Assembly (NCBI GenBank): GCA_910586245.1
Contig: CAJUFY010000005.1
Location: forward strand, 62,001 to 126,000
Direction: 5' to 3'
DNA: 64,000 bases
Source: an uncultured Christensenella sp.
Lineage (GTDB): Bacteria > Bacillota > Clostridia > Christensenellales > Borkfalkiaceae
Shown here: in pieces, positions 35,532 to 44,153 of the stretch
Numbering within the stretch: the stretch's first letter is position 1
Layout of the letters: each line of letters begins with the position of its first letter
Notes under the pieces: model-generated
The model's input: only the letters and a program-made list of their open reading frames with translations
Told to the model about the DNA's origin: nothing
The model's database searches: none
Position numbers and translations under genes: made by a program

Positions 35532-37025
35532 ATGGAGTTTTTAAGCACAAGAGGAAAAGAACGCGTCACGGGCGCGCAGGCGATCGTGAAGGGACTGGCG
35601 GAGGACGGCGGTCTGTTCGTGCCCGCCCGCTTTCCCGCGGTCAGCGCGGAAGAGCTCGGGAGCATGCTCGGCATGGACTATGCCGAACGCGCCGCGCTCG
35701 TGCTTTCCAAATATCTCGACGAATACGATCCGAACGAACTCCTTGCAGCGCTCCGCGCCGCGTATTCCCGTTTCGAGGGGGGCGACGCCGCGCCGCTCGT
35801 GCGCGTGGAAAACGGCATGTATATGCTCGAACTCTTCCACGGTCCCACCTGCGCGTTCAAAGATATGGCGCTTACCGTGCTTCCTTATCTGTTGAAAAAG
35901 GGCTGCGAACTTACGGGAGTCAAAGAAAAAGTTCTCGTCCTCGTTGCAACGAGCGGCGATACGGGCAAAGCCGCGCTCGAAGGGTTTAAAAACGCGGGCG
36001 GCGTAAAGATCATGACGTTCTATCCCGACGAAGGCGTTTCGAAAATGCAGAAGTTGCAAATGTGTACGACCGAAGGGGAAAACGTAAACGTCGTTGCCGT
36101 AAACGGAAACTTCGACGACTGTCAGACGGGCGTGAAGAAAATTTTCAACTCACCCGAATGCAAAGCGGCGCTCAAAGAAAAAGGCTATCTGCTTTCTTCC
36201 GCCAACAGCATCAACTTCGGCAGGCTCGCTCCGCAGATCGCGTATTATTTTTCGGCGTACTGCGATCTCGTTTCTTCCGAGCAGATTCAGCTTGGAGACA
36301 AGGTGGATTTCGCCGTGCCCACGGGCAACTTCGGCAACATTCTCGCCGCCTATTACGCAAAGCAGATGGGTCTGCCCGTCGGCAAGCTCGTATGCGCGTC
36401 CAACCGCAACAACGTGCTCACCGATTTCTGCAAGTGCGGGATTTACGATTGCAAACGTCCTTTCTTTAAAACGATGTCGCCCTCGATGGATATTCTCGTT
36501 TCTTCCAACCTCGAACGGTTGATCTTTGAACTTTCGGGGCGGGACGCGGCGCTCACCGCCGAACGCATGCAGGCGCTTTCCGCTAAGGGGAAGTATTCCG
36601 TGCGTGCCGAAGAACTCAAAACGATGCAGGAAAGTTTCTATGCCGCTTGCGCGGGCGAGAACGAAACGGTGGAGTGCATTTACGAATTTTTCGAAGAATA
36701 CGGGTATCCGATGGATACGCACACGGGGGTCGCGATGTACGCGGCGCAGCAGTACGTGGCGGAAGTGGAGGAGGATCCCGACGGCGAACCGCATCCGATG
36801 GTCGTCGTTTCCACGGCAAGTCCCTACAAATTCCCGCAGGACGTGCTGTACGCGCTCACGGGCAACGACGTGAAGGACAGCTTTAAGGGGATCAAACGCA
36901 TCAATCTGCTTACGGCGATGAAAGTGCCCGAAAGTTTGAAGGAAATCCGCTATAAACCGCTCCGTTTCAAAAAGGTGATTTCCGTGAAGAATATGTTCCA
37001 TGAAGTTTTGGAATTTCTCGGCTGA
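35532..37025 (+). CDS. thrC: Threonine synthase
   Basis: A 497-residue PLP enzyme that converts O-phosphohomoserine to threonine. The N-terminal S-T-R-G motif, the PLP lysine in G-P-T-C-A-F-K-D-M, and the phosphate-binding A-T-S-G-D-T-G-K-A-A-L match the longer (about 450-500 residue) threonine synthase class. A late motif D-T-H-T-G-V-A is also typical. AGGAGGAAAG lies just before the ATG. It is followed by its own terminator. Confidence 0.94.
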   Translation: MEFLSTRGKERVTGAQAIVKGLAEDGGLFVPARFPAVSAEELGSMLGMDYAERAALVLSKYLDEYDPNELLAALRAAYSRFEGGDAAPLVRVENGMYMLELFHGPTCAFKDMALTVLPYLLKKGCELTGVKEKVLVLVATSGDTGKAALEGFKNAGGVKIMTFYPDEGVSKMQKLQMCTTEGENVNVVAVNGNFDDCQTGVKKIFNSPECKAALKEKGYLLSSANSINFGRLAPQIAYYFSAYCDLVSSEQIQLGDKVDFAVPTGNFGNILAAYYAKQMGLPVGKLVCASNRNNVLTDFCKCGIYDCKRPFFKTMSPSMDILVSSNLERLIFELSGRDAALTAERMQALSAKGKYSVRAEELKTMQESFYAACAGENETVECIYEFFEEYGYPMDTHTGVAMYAAQQYVAEVEEDPDGEPHPMVVVSTASPYKFPQDVLYALTGNDVKDSFKGIKRINLLTAMKVPESLKEIRYKPLRFKKVISVKNMFHEVLEFLG

Positions 37026-37037
37026 ACGATTTTTCGG

Positions 37038-37064
37038 AATCCGCGCGTTTGCGCGGATTTTTTT
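37038..37064 (+). terminator. Terminator of thrC
   Basis: An AATCCGCGC / GCGCGGATT stem of 9 bp with a 4-base loop and a run of seven T. Confidence 0.92.
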
Positions 37065-37138
37065 GTACCCGTAACGTGCAAACGGCGTGAAAATTATTTC
37101 ATTTCTTTGTGAAGCGGGGCGAAAAACTCCGCCACGTC

Positions 37139-37167
37139 TTGCAATTTATCGGAAAGTGTGCTATACT
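37139..37167 (+). promoter_or_regulatory. Promoter of trpS
   Basis: TTGCAA (37139-37144), 17 bases, TATACT (37162-37167). The leader to the ATG at 37203 is only about 30 bases, so no T-box riboswitch fits here. Confidence 0.75.
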
Positions 37168-37202
37168 TGATGAAATACTTCATTTTCGGAGTCTGGTAGA
37201 AT

Positions 37203-38198
37203 ATGGAAAGAAAAGCGATGTACTCTGCGGTACAGCCCAGCGGCAATTTAACGATCGGGAATTATACGGGCGCGATCCGCAACTGGGTACGCATGCAGAA
37301 CGATTTCGATTGTTTTTATGCGATCGCGAACATGCACGCCATTACCGTACGGCAGGATCCCGCCGAACTGCGCCGCCGCACGCTGGAACTTGCGGCGCTG
37401 TATATCGCCTGCGGGCTCGATCCCGAAAAATGCACGCTTTACGTACAGTCGCACGTTCCCGCGCACGCCGAACTCGCCTGGGTTCTGAATACCTTTACCT
37501 ACGTGGGCGAAATGGAGCGCATGACGCAATTCAAGGATAAATCGCAAAAGCATGCCGATAATATCAATATGGGGCTCATGGATTATCCCGTTTTGATGGC
37601 GGCGGATATTTTGCTGTATCAGGCGGATCTCGTGCCCGTGGGCGTCGATCAGAAACAGCACGTCGAAATCACGCGCGACATCGCAAACCGTTTCAACAAT
37701 CTGTACGGCGAAACCTTCCGCGTGCCCGAACCGTATATTTTAAAAGAGGGCGCAAAGATCATGTCTTTGCAGGATCCTTTGAAAAAGATGAGCAAGTCGG
37801 ACGAAAATCCCAACGCTTCCGTTGCGCTTGCCGACGACCGCGATACCGTGATCCGCAAATTCAAGCGCGCGGTTACGGACAGCGACAACGAAATCTGCGT
37901 ATCCGACGAAAAACCGGGGATCACGAATTTGCTGAATATTTACGCGGCGTTCCGCGGTTGCACGGTCGCGGAGGCGGAAAAAGAATTTGCGGGCAAAGGT
38001 TACGGGGAATTCAAACTTGCTGTCGGGGAAACGGTCGCCGACGTGCTTGCGCCCGTTCAGCAGAAACAAAAGCAATTGCTTGCGGAAAAAGATTATCTTG
38101 CAGGCGTTTTAAAGGCGGGCGCGGAACGCGCGTTCAAAGCCGCGCGCAAAACGCTTTCGAAAGTGTACCGTAAAATCGGCTTCTATCAGGGGGAATAA
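37203..38198 (+). CDS. trpS: Tryptophanyl-tRNA synthetase
   Basis: A 331-residue class Ic synthetase charging tRNA-Trp. The HIGH-like motif is P-S-G-N-L-T-I-G-N-Y and the KMSKS motif is K-K-M-S-K-S-D. The substrate loop P-V-L-M-A-A-D-I-L-L-Y and G-V-D-Q-K-Q-H are standard. A GGAG site lies upstream of the ATG. The DUF5685 gene follows within 3 bases. Confidence 0.95.
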   Translation: MERKAMYSAVQPSGNLTIGNYTGAIRNWVRMQNDFDCFYAIANMHAITVRQDPAELRRRTLELAALYIACGLDPEKCTLYVQSHVPAHAELAWVLNTFTYVGEMERMTQFKDKSQKHADNINMGLMDYPVLMAADILLYQADLVPVGVDQKQHVEITRDIANRFNNLYGETFRVPEPYILKEGAKIMSLQDPLKKMSKSDENPNASVALADDRDTVIRKFKRAVTDSDNEICVSDEKPGITNLLNIYAAFRGCTVAEAEKEFAGKGYGEFKLAVGETVADVLAPVQQKQKQLLAEKDYLAGVLKAGAERAFKAARKTLSKVYRKIGFYQGE

Positions 38199-38200
38199 TT

Positions 38201-39067
38201 TTGTTCGGATACGTTCGTTACGATTTTCCCAACCTGTTCATCAAAGATTTCATGCTCTATAAAGCGATGTACTGCGGGCTGTGCAAGAGCATCGGCGCTT
38301 CGTGCGGGCAGATGGCGCGCGTGGGGCTCACTTACGACATGACGTTTCTTTCGGCGCTGCTCCACAACGTGACGGGCACGGATATCAGGGTGGAAAGGCA
38401 GAATTGCTTCGAGCACTGCATCAAAAAACGTCCGATCGCCGTAGTGGACGAATTGACCAAAGAGATCGGCGCGCTGAACACCGTGATGCTCTATTATAAA
38501 CTGACCGACGACATCGCGGACGGCGGCAAAGGACGCGGGCGGCGGCTCTGGTTCAAAAAGGGATTCAAACGCGCGAAGAAGTCTTATCCCCAACTCGTGG
38601 GGATCGTTCAACGGTTCATGAAGGAGCAGGAAAAGACGGAAAAGGCGCAAACCGCTTCGCCAGACGCGGCTGCCGATCCGACCGCAAGCATGATGCGCGA
38701 ACTTTCGGAATATTTTTTAAAGGAACGCGCAAGCGCTTCCGCAGGACAGCTCTTTTACGCGCTGGGCAAATGGGTGTATCTGATCGACGCGCTCGACGAC
38801 TACGAAAAGGACGTCAAGAAGAAAAATTACAATCCGTTTATCTTGAGCTACGGAAAAAAATCCCGCGCCGATCTGATGGCGCAAAACGGCGAAGAGATCG
38901 CGTTTTTGTTCAATACGATTTTTTACGATATGCGCGAGGGACTCGGCGGCGTAACCTTTCATTTTAACCGGGATTTAACGGACAACGTGATTCTGCGCGG
39001 CTTACCCGCCGAAACCGAACGGGTCATGCGGGGTTTGCAGCCCAAAAAAATGAACGAAAAAATCTGA
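38201..39067 (+). CDS. DUF5685 family protein (TTG start)
   Basis: A 288-residue protein of a family found mostly in Clostridia. The opening M-F-G-Y-V-R and the Y-K-A-M-Y-C-G-L-C-K motif are family hallmarks, and they fix the start at the TTG at 38201, two bases after the trpS stop. A later D-A-L-D-D-Y-E-K-D region is acidic and conserved. The fold is helical and the function unknown. In many Clostridia such genes precede a J-domain gene, as here. Confidence 0.82.
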   Translation: MFGYVRYDFPNLFIKDFMLYKAMYCGLCKSIGASCGQMARVGLTYDMTFLSALLHNVTGTDIRVERQNCFEHCIKKRPIAVVDELTKEIGALNTVMLYYKLTDDIADGGKGRGRRLWFKKGFKRAKKSYPQLVGIVQRFMKEQEKTEKAQTASPDAAADPTASMMRELSEYFLKERASASAGQLFYALGKWVYLIDALDDYEKDVKKKNYNPFILSYGKKSRADLMAQNGEEIAFLFNTIFYDMREGLGGVTFHFNRDLTDNVILRGLPAETERVMRGLQPKKMNEKI

Positions 39068-39152
39068 GCGTTTCGACGCCGGAAGGAAAGCCGTATCGAA
39101 TGACGGAGTATAAAAAGATCGGATCATCGTATAAAATAATGAAGGAAAGATT

Positions 39153-39761
39153 ATGAATCAGGAAAATTACGAAATTTTACAGGTGGAAGAGAGCGCGACC
39201 GACGAGCAGATCAAGGAAGCGTACGAGCGTCTGAAAAAACAGTACGACGAAGAAAAATGGCAGGACGGCGAGGCGGGCAATCACGCCGCGCGCATGCTCG
39301 GCAAAATCGAAACGGCGTACTCCGAAATTATGGCGGAGCGCCGCGAAAAACGGCAGAATACCGAGGGCGCGAACGCGTTCGAAGAGGTGAGCGAGTGTAT
39401 TCGCAGCGGCGACATCGTGCGCGCGCAGACGCTGTTGGACGGCTTCAACGAGCGCAACGCCGAATGGCACTACCTGCAATCGGTCGTTTTCTATAAAAAG
39501 AACTGGATGAACGAGAGCAAAAAACAGCTCGAAATCGCCATGCAGATGGATGCGGGCAACCCGAAGTACCGCGAAGCGTACGACAAGCTCAACGCGCGCG
39601 CCGATTACGCGCAGCAGACGGGCGGCGCGCCCAACACCAACCCGAACCCCGCTTCCGCCGACGAGCAGATGGGCGGCAACTGGTGCGCGAATTGCGCGAG
39701 CATGTGTTATACGTTCCTCTGCGTGAACTGTCTGTTCAATCTTTGCTGCAACTGCCACTGA
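39153..39761 (+). CDS. Divergent J-domain protein with TPR-like middle and Cys-rich tail
   Basis: The N-terminal 65 residues look like a J domain (Y-E-I-L-Q-V, A-T-D-E-Q-I-K-E-A-Y). The HPD tripeptide that activates Hsp70 is missing; the loop reads Q-Y-D-E-E-K-W-Q-D-G. Two helical pairs resembling a TPR repeat occupy about 80-145. The tail holds seven Cys in the last 30 residues (W-C-A-N-C, M-C-Y-T-F-L-C-V-N-C, C-C-N-C-H), which may bind zinc. A role in an Hsp70 system is uncertain without HPD. The ATG has AAGGAAAG upstream. Confidence 0.75.
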   Translation: MNQENYEILQVEESATDEQIKEAYERLKKQYDEEKWQDGEAGNHAARMLGKIETAYSEIMAERREKRQNTEGANAFEEVSECIRSGDIVRAQTLLDGFNERNAEWHYLQSVVFYKKNWMNESKKQLEIAMQMDAGNPKYREAYDKLNARADYAQQTGGAPNTNPNPASADEQMGGNWCANCASMCYTFLCVNCLFNLCCNCH

Positions 39762-39762
39762 G

Positions 39763-40314
39763 ATGAAGCGTCCTTCGAAATCGTTCGAAATCGCGCTCTC
39801 GGCGATCGCCTGCGCGTTTGCGACCGCGGCGCTCGTTCTCGGCACGTACGTCGACGTACTGCTTGCGGCGGGTTATCTTCTGGCGGTGTTTGCGCTCATG
39901 GTGCCGCTCTCCAAAGAATTTTGGTGGGGGAACGCGCTGGCGTATTTGGGCGCGTGCCTGTTGGCGTTCGTATTCAATATCGGCGGAATTTTCAAGCTCG
40001 TGCCCTTCATCATGTTTCTGGGGCTGCATCCGCTCGTTAATTTTCTGCAAAAAAAGTTCGTACGCAAAAAGATCTTGCACGGACTTGTTTTTTTAGGCAA
40101 AGCGCTCTGGTTCGACGGCATGCTGCTGTTCGTGTGGTTCGTGCTTGCCGTGCCCGTGTTCGGGATCGACGGGCTCTCGTTTTATCCAGTGCTCGAACGT
40201 TACTTATATTATTTCGTATTCATCGGCGGCACGTTGGCGTTCGCCGCGTACGATTATTTGATTTTCCTCTGTCAGCGTTCGGTGAATCTGATCGTTAAGA
40301 GGATCGGGAGGTAG
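39763..40314 (+). CDS. Multi-pass membrane protein, unknown
   Basis: A 183-residue protein with about five hydrophobic segments (roughly 10-30, 32-50, 55-85, 105-130 and 140-165) and a positively charged inside rule at both ends. The ATG overlaps the end of the J-like gene (one base after the stop). No family recognised. It is followed by rlmD after 4 bases, so the J-like, membrane and rlmD genes are likely co-transcribed. Confidence 0.72.
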   Translation: MKRPSKSFEIALSAIACAFATAALVLGTYVDVLLAAGYLLAVFALMVPLSKEFWWGNALAYLGACLLAFVFNIGGIFKLVPFIMFLGLHPLVNFLQKKFVRKKILHGLVFLGKALWFDGMLLFVWFVLAVPVFGIDGLSFYPVLERYLYYFVFIGGTLAFAAYDYLIFLCQRSVNLIVKRIGR

Positions 40315-40318
40315 GAAT

Positions 40319-42019
40319 ATGGAAAAGAACGAATGCTGTACCGTCGTTGCTTCCGCCCTCGGCACCAACGGGGAAGGGATCGTCAAACTCGGCGACGTAA
40401 CCGTTTTCGTGCCATATCTGCTTCCCGGGGAAAAGGCGCGCGTCAAAATCTTAAAGCGGAAGGGAAGCGTCGCGTACGGCAAAATTGAAGAAATTCTTAC
40501 GCCTGCGGAGGAACGCCTGCGCCCGCAATGCGGCGTGTTTTACCGTTGCGGCGGCTGCCAGTTGCAGCATATGCGTTATCGCGGTCAACTCAAATTCAAG
40601 AGCAATCTCGTGCGGGACGCGCTCAAAAAAATCGGAAATCTCGATTTCCCCGTCGGAGCATGCGAGCGCAGCGAAAAGGAGTACGGTTACCGCAACAAGC
40701 TTCAACTTCCAATCGCGCGTCAGAACGGCGAGAACGTCGTCGGCTTCTTTGCCGAACGTTCGCACCGCGTTGTGCCGACGGACGAATGCCCGATTCATCC
40801 GGAGTGGTCGCAGAAGCTGATCGCCGCCGTCGGAAATTTTATGGAAAAGTGCGGGCTGGACGGCTACGACGAACAAACGGGGGAAGGTCAACTGCGCCAT
40901 ATCGTGGTGCGCGAACTCAGGGGAAAGTTTATCGTAACGCTGGTCGTGACCGTTCCCGAAATCAAGGGGATCGATTATTTTCTGTTTTTGCTGGACGCGA
41001 TTTTCCCCGAATACAGTTTCTATCTGAATTTTAACGACAGGAAAACGAACGTCATCTTCGGCGAAAAGTTTACGCTGCTCAAAGGCAAGGGCGTGTACGA
41101 ATGCACGGACGGAGGAATTACTTACGAAGCGGGCGCGCAGACGTTCGTGCAGGTAAACGCTTCCGTGCGCGGAAAGTTGTACGAACGGGTGGTTTCTCTC
41201 GTGAACGCGGGCGAAACGGTGATCGATTGCTATGCGGGCGGGGGCTTGCTGACCGCCATGCTCGCCAAAAAATGCGGCAGGGCGTACGGCATCGAGATCG
41301 TGCCCGAAGCAAGCGCGTGCTCCGAACGCGTGCGCGAAAAAAACGGCTTGCAGGAGAAGATGTTCAATCTTTGCGGCAAGGTCGAAGAAGAGCTTGCGGG
41401 CGTTCTGCAAAAAGAGCCCGACGCCGTTCTGGTGCTCGATCCTCCGCGTGCTGGCGTGGAGCGCAGCGTGCTCCGCGAAATTTTAAAGCAGGGCGTCAGG
41501 AAAGTGATCATGGTATCCTGCGATCCCGCAACGCTTGCGCGGGACGTCGGAATTTTAACGGGCGGTTTGAAAGAGACGGAAACGGGCGGGCTGGAAAAGT
41601 CGGATTCCGCTGACGGCGCATATTCTCTCGCGCTTGTCGAGCCGTTCGATATGTTCCCGCAAACGCGTCACGTGGAGACGTTAGTCGTTCTTTCCAAAAA
41701 AATTCCCGACAGTCATATCAACATCGACGTAGAATTTGGGGAGAATGAGGGACAGTTTTCGTTAAAGAAAATCAAAGAACGCGTAGAAGAGCGCAAGCCG
41801 AAAGATAAAGTAACTTACAAGAAGATACAAAATTATATTGAAGAGAATTACGGCTTCAAAGTCCACACGGCATATATCGCCGAAGTCAAACGTGATTTAG
41901 GTTTACCGATGTACGATGCCCCGAACGCCGTCGAAGAATTAAAACGTCCCCGCGCGCATCCCACACCGCGAATGGTGGAAGCTATAAAAGAAACACTAAA
42001 ACATTTTGAGATTATATAA
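40319..42019 (+). CDS. rlmD: 23S rRNA (uracil-C5)-methyltransferase RlmD, C-terminus replaced by element-encoded tail
   Basis: Residues 1-454 are a TrmA/RlmD-type enzyme that methylates a uracil of 23S rRNA with SAM. It has an N-terminal TRAM domain, iron-sulfur cysteines (C-G-V-F-Y-R-C-G-G-C), the SAM motif D-C-Y-A-G-G-G-L-L and the catalytic cysteine in V-S-C-D-P-A-T-L-A-R-D. After H-V-E-T at the insertion site (41675-41680) the sequence becomes AT-rich and adds about 112 residues of a basic, helix-turn-helix-like domain. RlmD normally ends about seven codons after this motif. The native end, L-V-S-L-Y-R-K, is found at the far side of the element (56620-56643). Confidence 0.9.
   Translation: MEKNECCTVVASALGTNGEGIVKLGDVTVFVPYLLPGEKARVKILKRKGSVAYGKIEEILTPAEERLRPQCGVFYRCGGCQLQHMRYRGQLKFKSNLVRDALKKIGNLDFPVGACERSEKEYGYRNKLQLPIARQNGENVVGFFAERSHRVVPTDECPIHPEWSQKLIAAVGNFMEKCGLDGYDEQTGEGQLRHIVVRELRGKFIVTLVVTVPEIKGIDYFLFLLDAIFPEYSFYLNFNDRKTNVIFGEKFTLLKGKGVYECTDGGITYEAGAQTFVQVNASVRGKLYERVVSLVNAGETVIDCYAGGGLLTAMLAKKCGRAYGIEIVPEASACSERVREKNGLQEKMFNLCGKVEEELAGVLQKEPDAVLVLDPPRAGVERSVLREILKQGVRKVIMVSCDPATLARDVGILTGGLKETETGGLEKSDSADGAYSLALVEPFDMFPQTRHVETLVVLSKKIPDSHINIDVEFGENEGQFSLKKIKERVEERKPKDKVTYKKIQNYIEENYGFKVHTAYIAEVKRDLGLPMYDAPNAVEELKRPRAHPTPRMVEAIKETLKHFEII
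41675..41680 (+). other. Left attachment core (attL) in rlmD
   Basis: GAGACG in the context G-T-G-GAGACG-T-T-A-G-T, coding Val-Glu-Thr-Leu-Val. The same hexamer and reading frame recur at 56614-56619. Base composition changes from host-like to AT-rich right after it. Confidence 0.7.
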
Positions 42020-42024
42020 AACGT

Positions 42025-42060
42025 AACGGCTTTACGATAACAAGTAGAGCCGTTTTTTGT
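42025..42060 (+). terminator. Terminator after rlmD tail
   Basis: An AACGGCT / AGCCGTT stem with a 16-base loop and a TTTTTT tract, brought by the element to end the hybrid rlmD transcript. Confidence 0.75.
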
Positions 42061-42071
42061 TTAGGAAGTGT

Positions 42072-42088
42072 TCTCCAAATTTTGGAGA
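42072..42088. promoter_or_regulatory. Probable XRE operator
   Basis: A perfect 17-bp palindrome, TCTCCAAA-T-TTTGGAGA, just upstream of the -35 box of the restriction-modification operon. Its place fits binding by the XRE regulator encoded 68 bases downstream. Confidence 0.6.
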
Positions 42089-42093
42089 TTATC

Positions 42094-42122
42094 TTGCGTT
42101 TTGCCTTTGGGTGTGCTATAAT
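42094..42122 (+). promoter_or_regulatory. Promoter of the XRE/type I RM operon
   Basis: TTGCGT (42094-42099), 17 bases, TATAAT (42117-42122), followed by GGGTAGGAGA before the XRE ATG. Confidence 0.78.
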
Positions 42123-42155
42123 AAGAATATCTAATAAAGGGTAGGAGATTTCGAT

Positions 42156-42368
42156 ATGGCGGCGAGCTATAAAAAGTTGTGGAAACTACTGATTGATAAA
42201 GATATGAGAAAGGAAGATTTGCGTGTTGCGGCGGGAATCACCACTACCGCTATGGCGAAGCTCGGCAGAAACGAGGACGTTAAAACTTCGGTATTAATTA
42301 AAATTTGCAATGTGTTACAATGCGATATTTCCGATATTATGGAAGTTATAATAGAAAAAAAAGACTGA
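42156..42368 (+). CDS. XRE family transcriptional regulator
   Basis: A 70-residue Cro/CI-type helix-turn-helix protein (K-E-D-L-R-V-A-A-G-I-T-T-T-A-M-A-K-L). It consists of a DNA-binding domain only. First gene of the element operon, 18 bases before hsdM. It likely controls expression of the restriction system, perhaps so that methylation precedes restriction on entry, by binding the palindrome at 42072-42088. TAGGAGATTT provides its ribosome site. Confidence 0.85.
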   Translation: MAASYKKLWKLLIDKDMRKEDLRVAAGITTTAMAKLGRNEDVKTSVLIKICNVLQCDISDIMEVIIEKKD

Positions 42369-42386
42369 ACGGTTTAGGAGAAACTT

Positions 42387-44153
42387 ATGACAGCCGATTT
42401 GAGAGAAAAACAAACGACGATAAACGTGCAAGAAAAGGCAAACCTTATTTGGGCGATTGCCGATAAACTCGTGGGTGTGTATAAGCCGCACGAGTACGGA
42501 AAAGTCATTCTTCCTATGTGCGTGATAAAACGCTTTTCGGATTCTTTACAAGATACGCGGCAAGCGGTATGGGATAAAAACGACGAACTCAACGCAAAGG
42601 GAATACAAGTCAAAGACGGATTTTTGAAACGCGCGTCAAAAAGGTTGTTTTACAATACAAGCAGATTTACGCTCGAAAAATTAAAGTCCGATCCCGATAA
42701 TATAGCGGACAACTTCCGCGCGTACTTGCAAGGATTTTCGGATAATGTGATAGACATTATCCAAAAGTTCGAGTTTGACGTGCAAGTAAAGAAAATGGAA
42801 GAAAACGACATTTTATATTCGGTAATAACCGAATTTTGCACGGCGAAAGCCAACTTGCATCCCGATATCGTTACAAGCGCAGATATGGGCTATATTTTCG
42901 AGGAGCTTGTGCGCAAGTTCTCAGAGAGCTATGACGAGCAAGCCGGAGCGCACTTTACCGCCCGCGATATTATTTATTTGATGACCGATCTTTTGGTGGG
43001 CGAAGATGCGGACAAAATGAATCGTGAAGGTATTTCCACCACCATATACGATATGGCAATGGGAACGAGCCAAATGCTCGGCTGTATGACCGAGCGGCTA
43101 ACAGCGATAGATCCCGATGCAAGCATTAAATGCTTCGGGCAGGAGTTGAACGAAGAAACCTACGCCATAGCAAAAGCGGATATGCTGATTAAAGGCGGCG
43201 ACGCCGACAATATGAAGCACGGCAACACGCTTTCGCACGACGCGTTCGAGGGGTATCAGTTTGATTATATTATTTCCAACCCGCCGTTTGGAATCGAGTG
43301 GAAGAAAGAGCAATCGTATGTAGAAGCCGAATACAAAAAGGGCGATGTGGGAAGATTCGGCGTGGGCTTGCCGCCCGTTTCCGACGGACAGCAACTGTTT
43401 ATGCTCAACGGCATTGCAAAGTTAAAAGACACGGGCAGAATGGCAATCATTCAAAACGGCTCGCCGCTCTTTTCAGGCGACGCGGGAAGCGGACAAAGCA
43501 ATATTCGCGGCTATCTTTTAGAAAATGATTGGTTGGAAGCGATAATACAACTGCCCAACGATATGTTTTACAATACGGGCATAGCAACGTATATTTGGGT
43601 GGTAAGCAAGAGCAAGCCCGAAAAACACCCGAATATCGTAAAACTAATCGACGCAAGCAAGTGCTTTGAAAAACGTCGTAAATCACTCGGCAATAAGCGC
43701 AATGAGTTCACAAAAGAATGTATCGACTTGATTGTAAAAGCCTATTTATCGGCAGAAGAAGGCGTCTTTGAGAATAATGGCAAGACTGTGGAACGCAAAG
43801 ACTTTGACAGGTTTACGTTTAAGTACAGCAAGGTAACAGTGGAACGCCCGTTATGCGACGAGAACGGTGCGCCCGTTTTGAAAAAAGGCAAACCGCAACC
43901 CGATGCAAGCAAGCGCGACACCGAAATTATTCCTTGGGGGATAGATTTTGCGGAGTATATGCAAAGGAACGTTTTGCCGTGTGCGCCCGATGCTTACATA
44001 GACGAAAAGAAAACGAAAATCGGCTACGAAATTCCGTTTACCCGCCATTTTTATAAATATGTCCCGCCGCGCAAATCTGACGATATTTTTGCGCGCTTGG
44101 TGGAAATGAACAAGGAAGAAGAAAAACTAATGAAGGAGTTGTTCGGAGAATGA
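42387..44153 (+). CDS. hsdM: Type I restriction-modification DNA methyltransferase subunit
   Basis: The M subunit of a type I system (588 residues), an N6-adenine methyltransferase that works as M2S. The N-terminal helical domain (L-I-W-A-I-A-D-K-L) precedes the SAM motif at Y-D-M-A-M-G-T-S-Q-M-L, which is a variant of the usual D-P-x-x-G-T-G-G. The catalytic motif is S-N-P-P-F-G. TTAGGAGAAA supports the ATG. Its stop overlaps the start of the first DUF2971 gene (ATGA), so the two are translationally coupled. Confidence 0.93.
   Translation: MTADLREKQTTINVQEKANLIWAIADKLVGVYKPHEYGKVILPMCVIKRFSDSLQDTRQAVWDKNDELNAKGIQVKDGFLKRASKRLFYNTSRFTLEKLKSDPDNIADNFRAYLQGFSDNVIDIIQKFEFDVQVKKMEENDILYSVITEFCTAKANLHPDIVTSADMGYIFEELVRKFSESYDEQAGAHFTARDIIYLMTDLLVGEDADKMNREGISTTIYDMAMGTSQMLGCMTERLTAIDPDASIKCFGQELNEETYAIAKADMLIKGGDADNMKHGNTLSHDAFEGYQFDYIISNPPFGIEWKKEQSYVEAEYKKGDVGRFGVGLPPVSDGQQLFMLNGIAKLKDTGRMAIIQNGSPLFSGDAGSGQSNIRGYLLENDWLEAIIQLPNDMFYNTGIATYIWVVSKSKPEKHPNIVKLIDASKCFEKRRKSLGNKRNEFTKECIDLIVKAYLSAEEGVFENNGKTVERKDFDRFTFKYSKVTVERPLCDENGAPVLKKGKPQPDASKRDTEIIPWGIDFAEYMQRNVLPCAPDAYIDEKKTKIGYEIPFTRHFYKYVPPRKSDDIFARLVEMNKEEEKLMKELFGE

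Noticed and set aside
37168..37202. T-box riboswitch before trpS
   Set aside because: The predicted leader is only about 30 bases, without specifier loop or the conserved T-box sequence.
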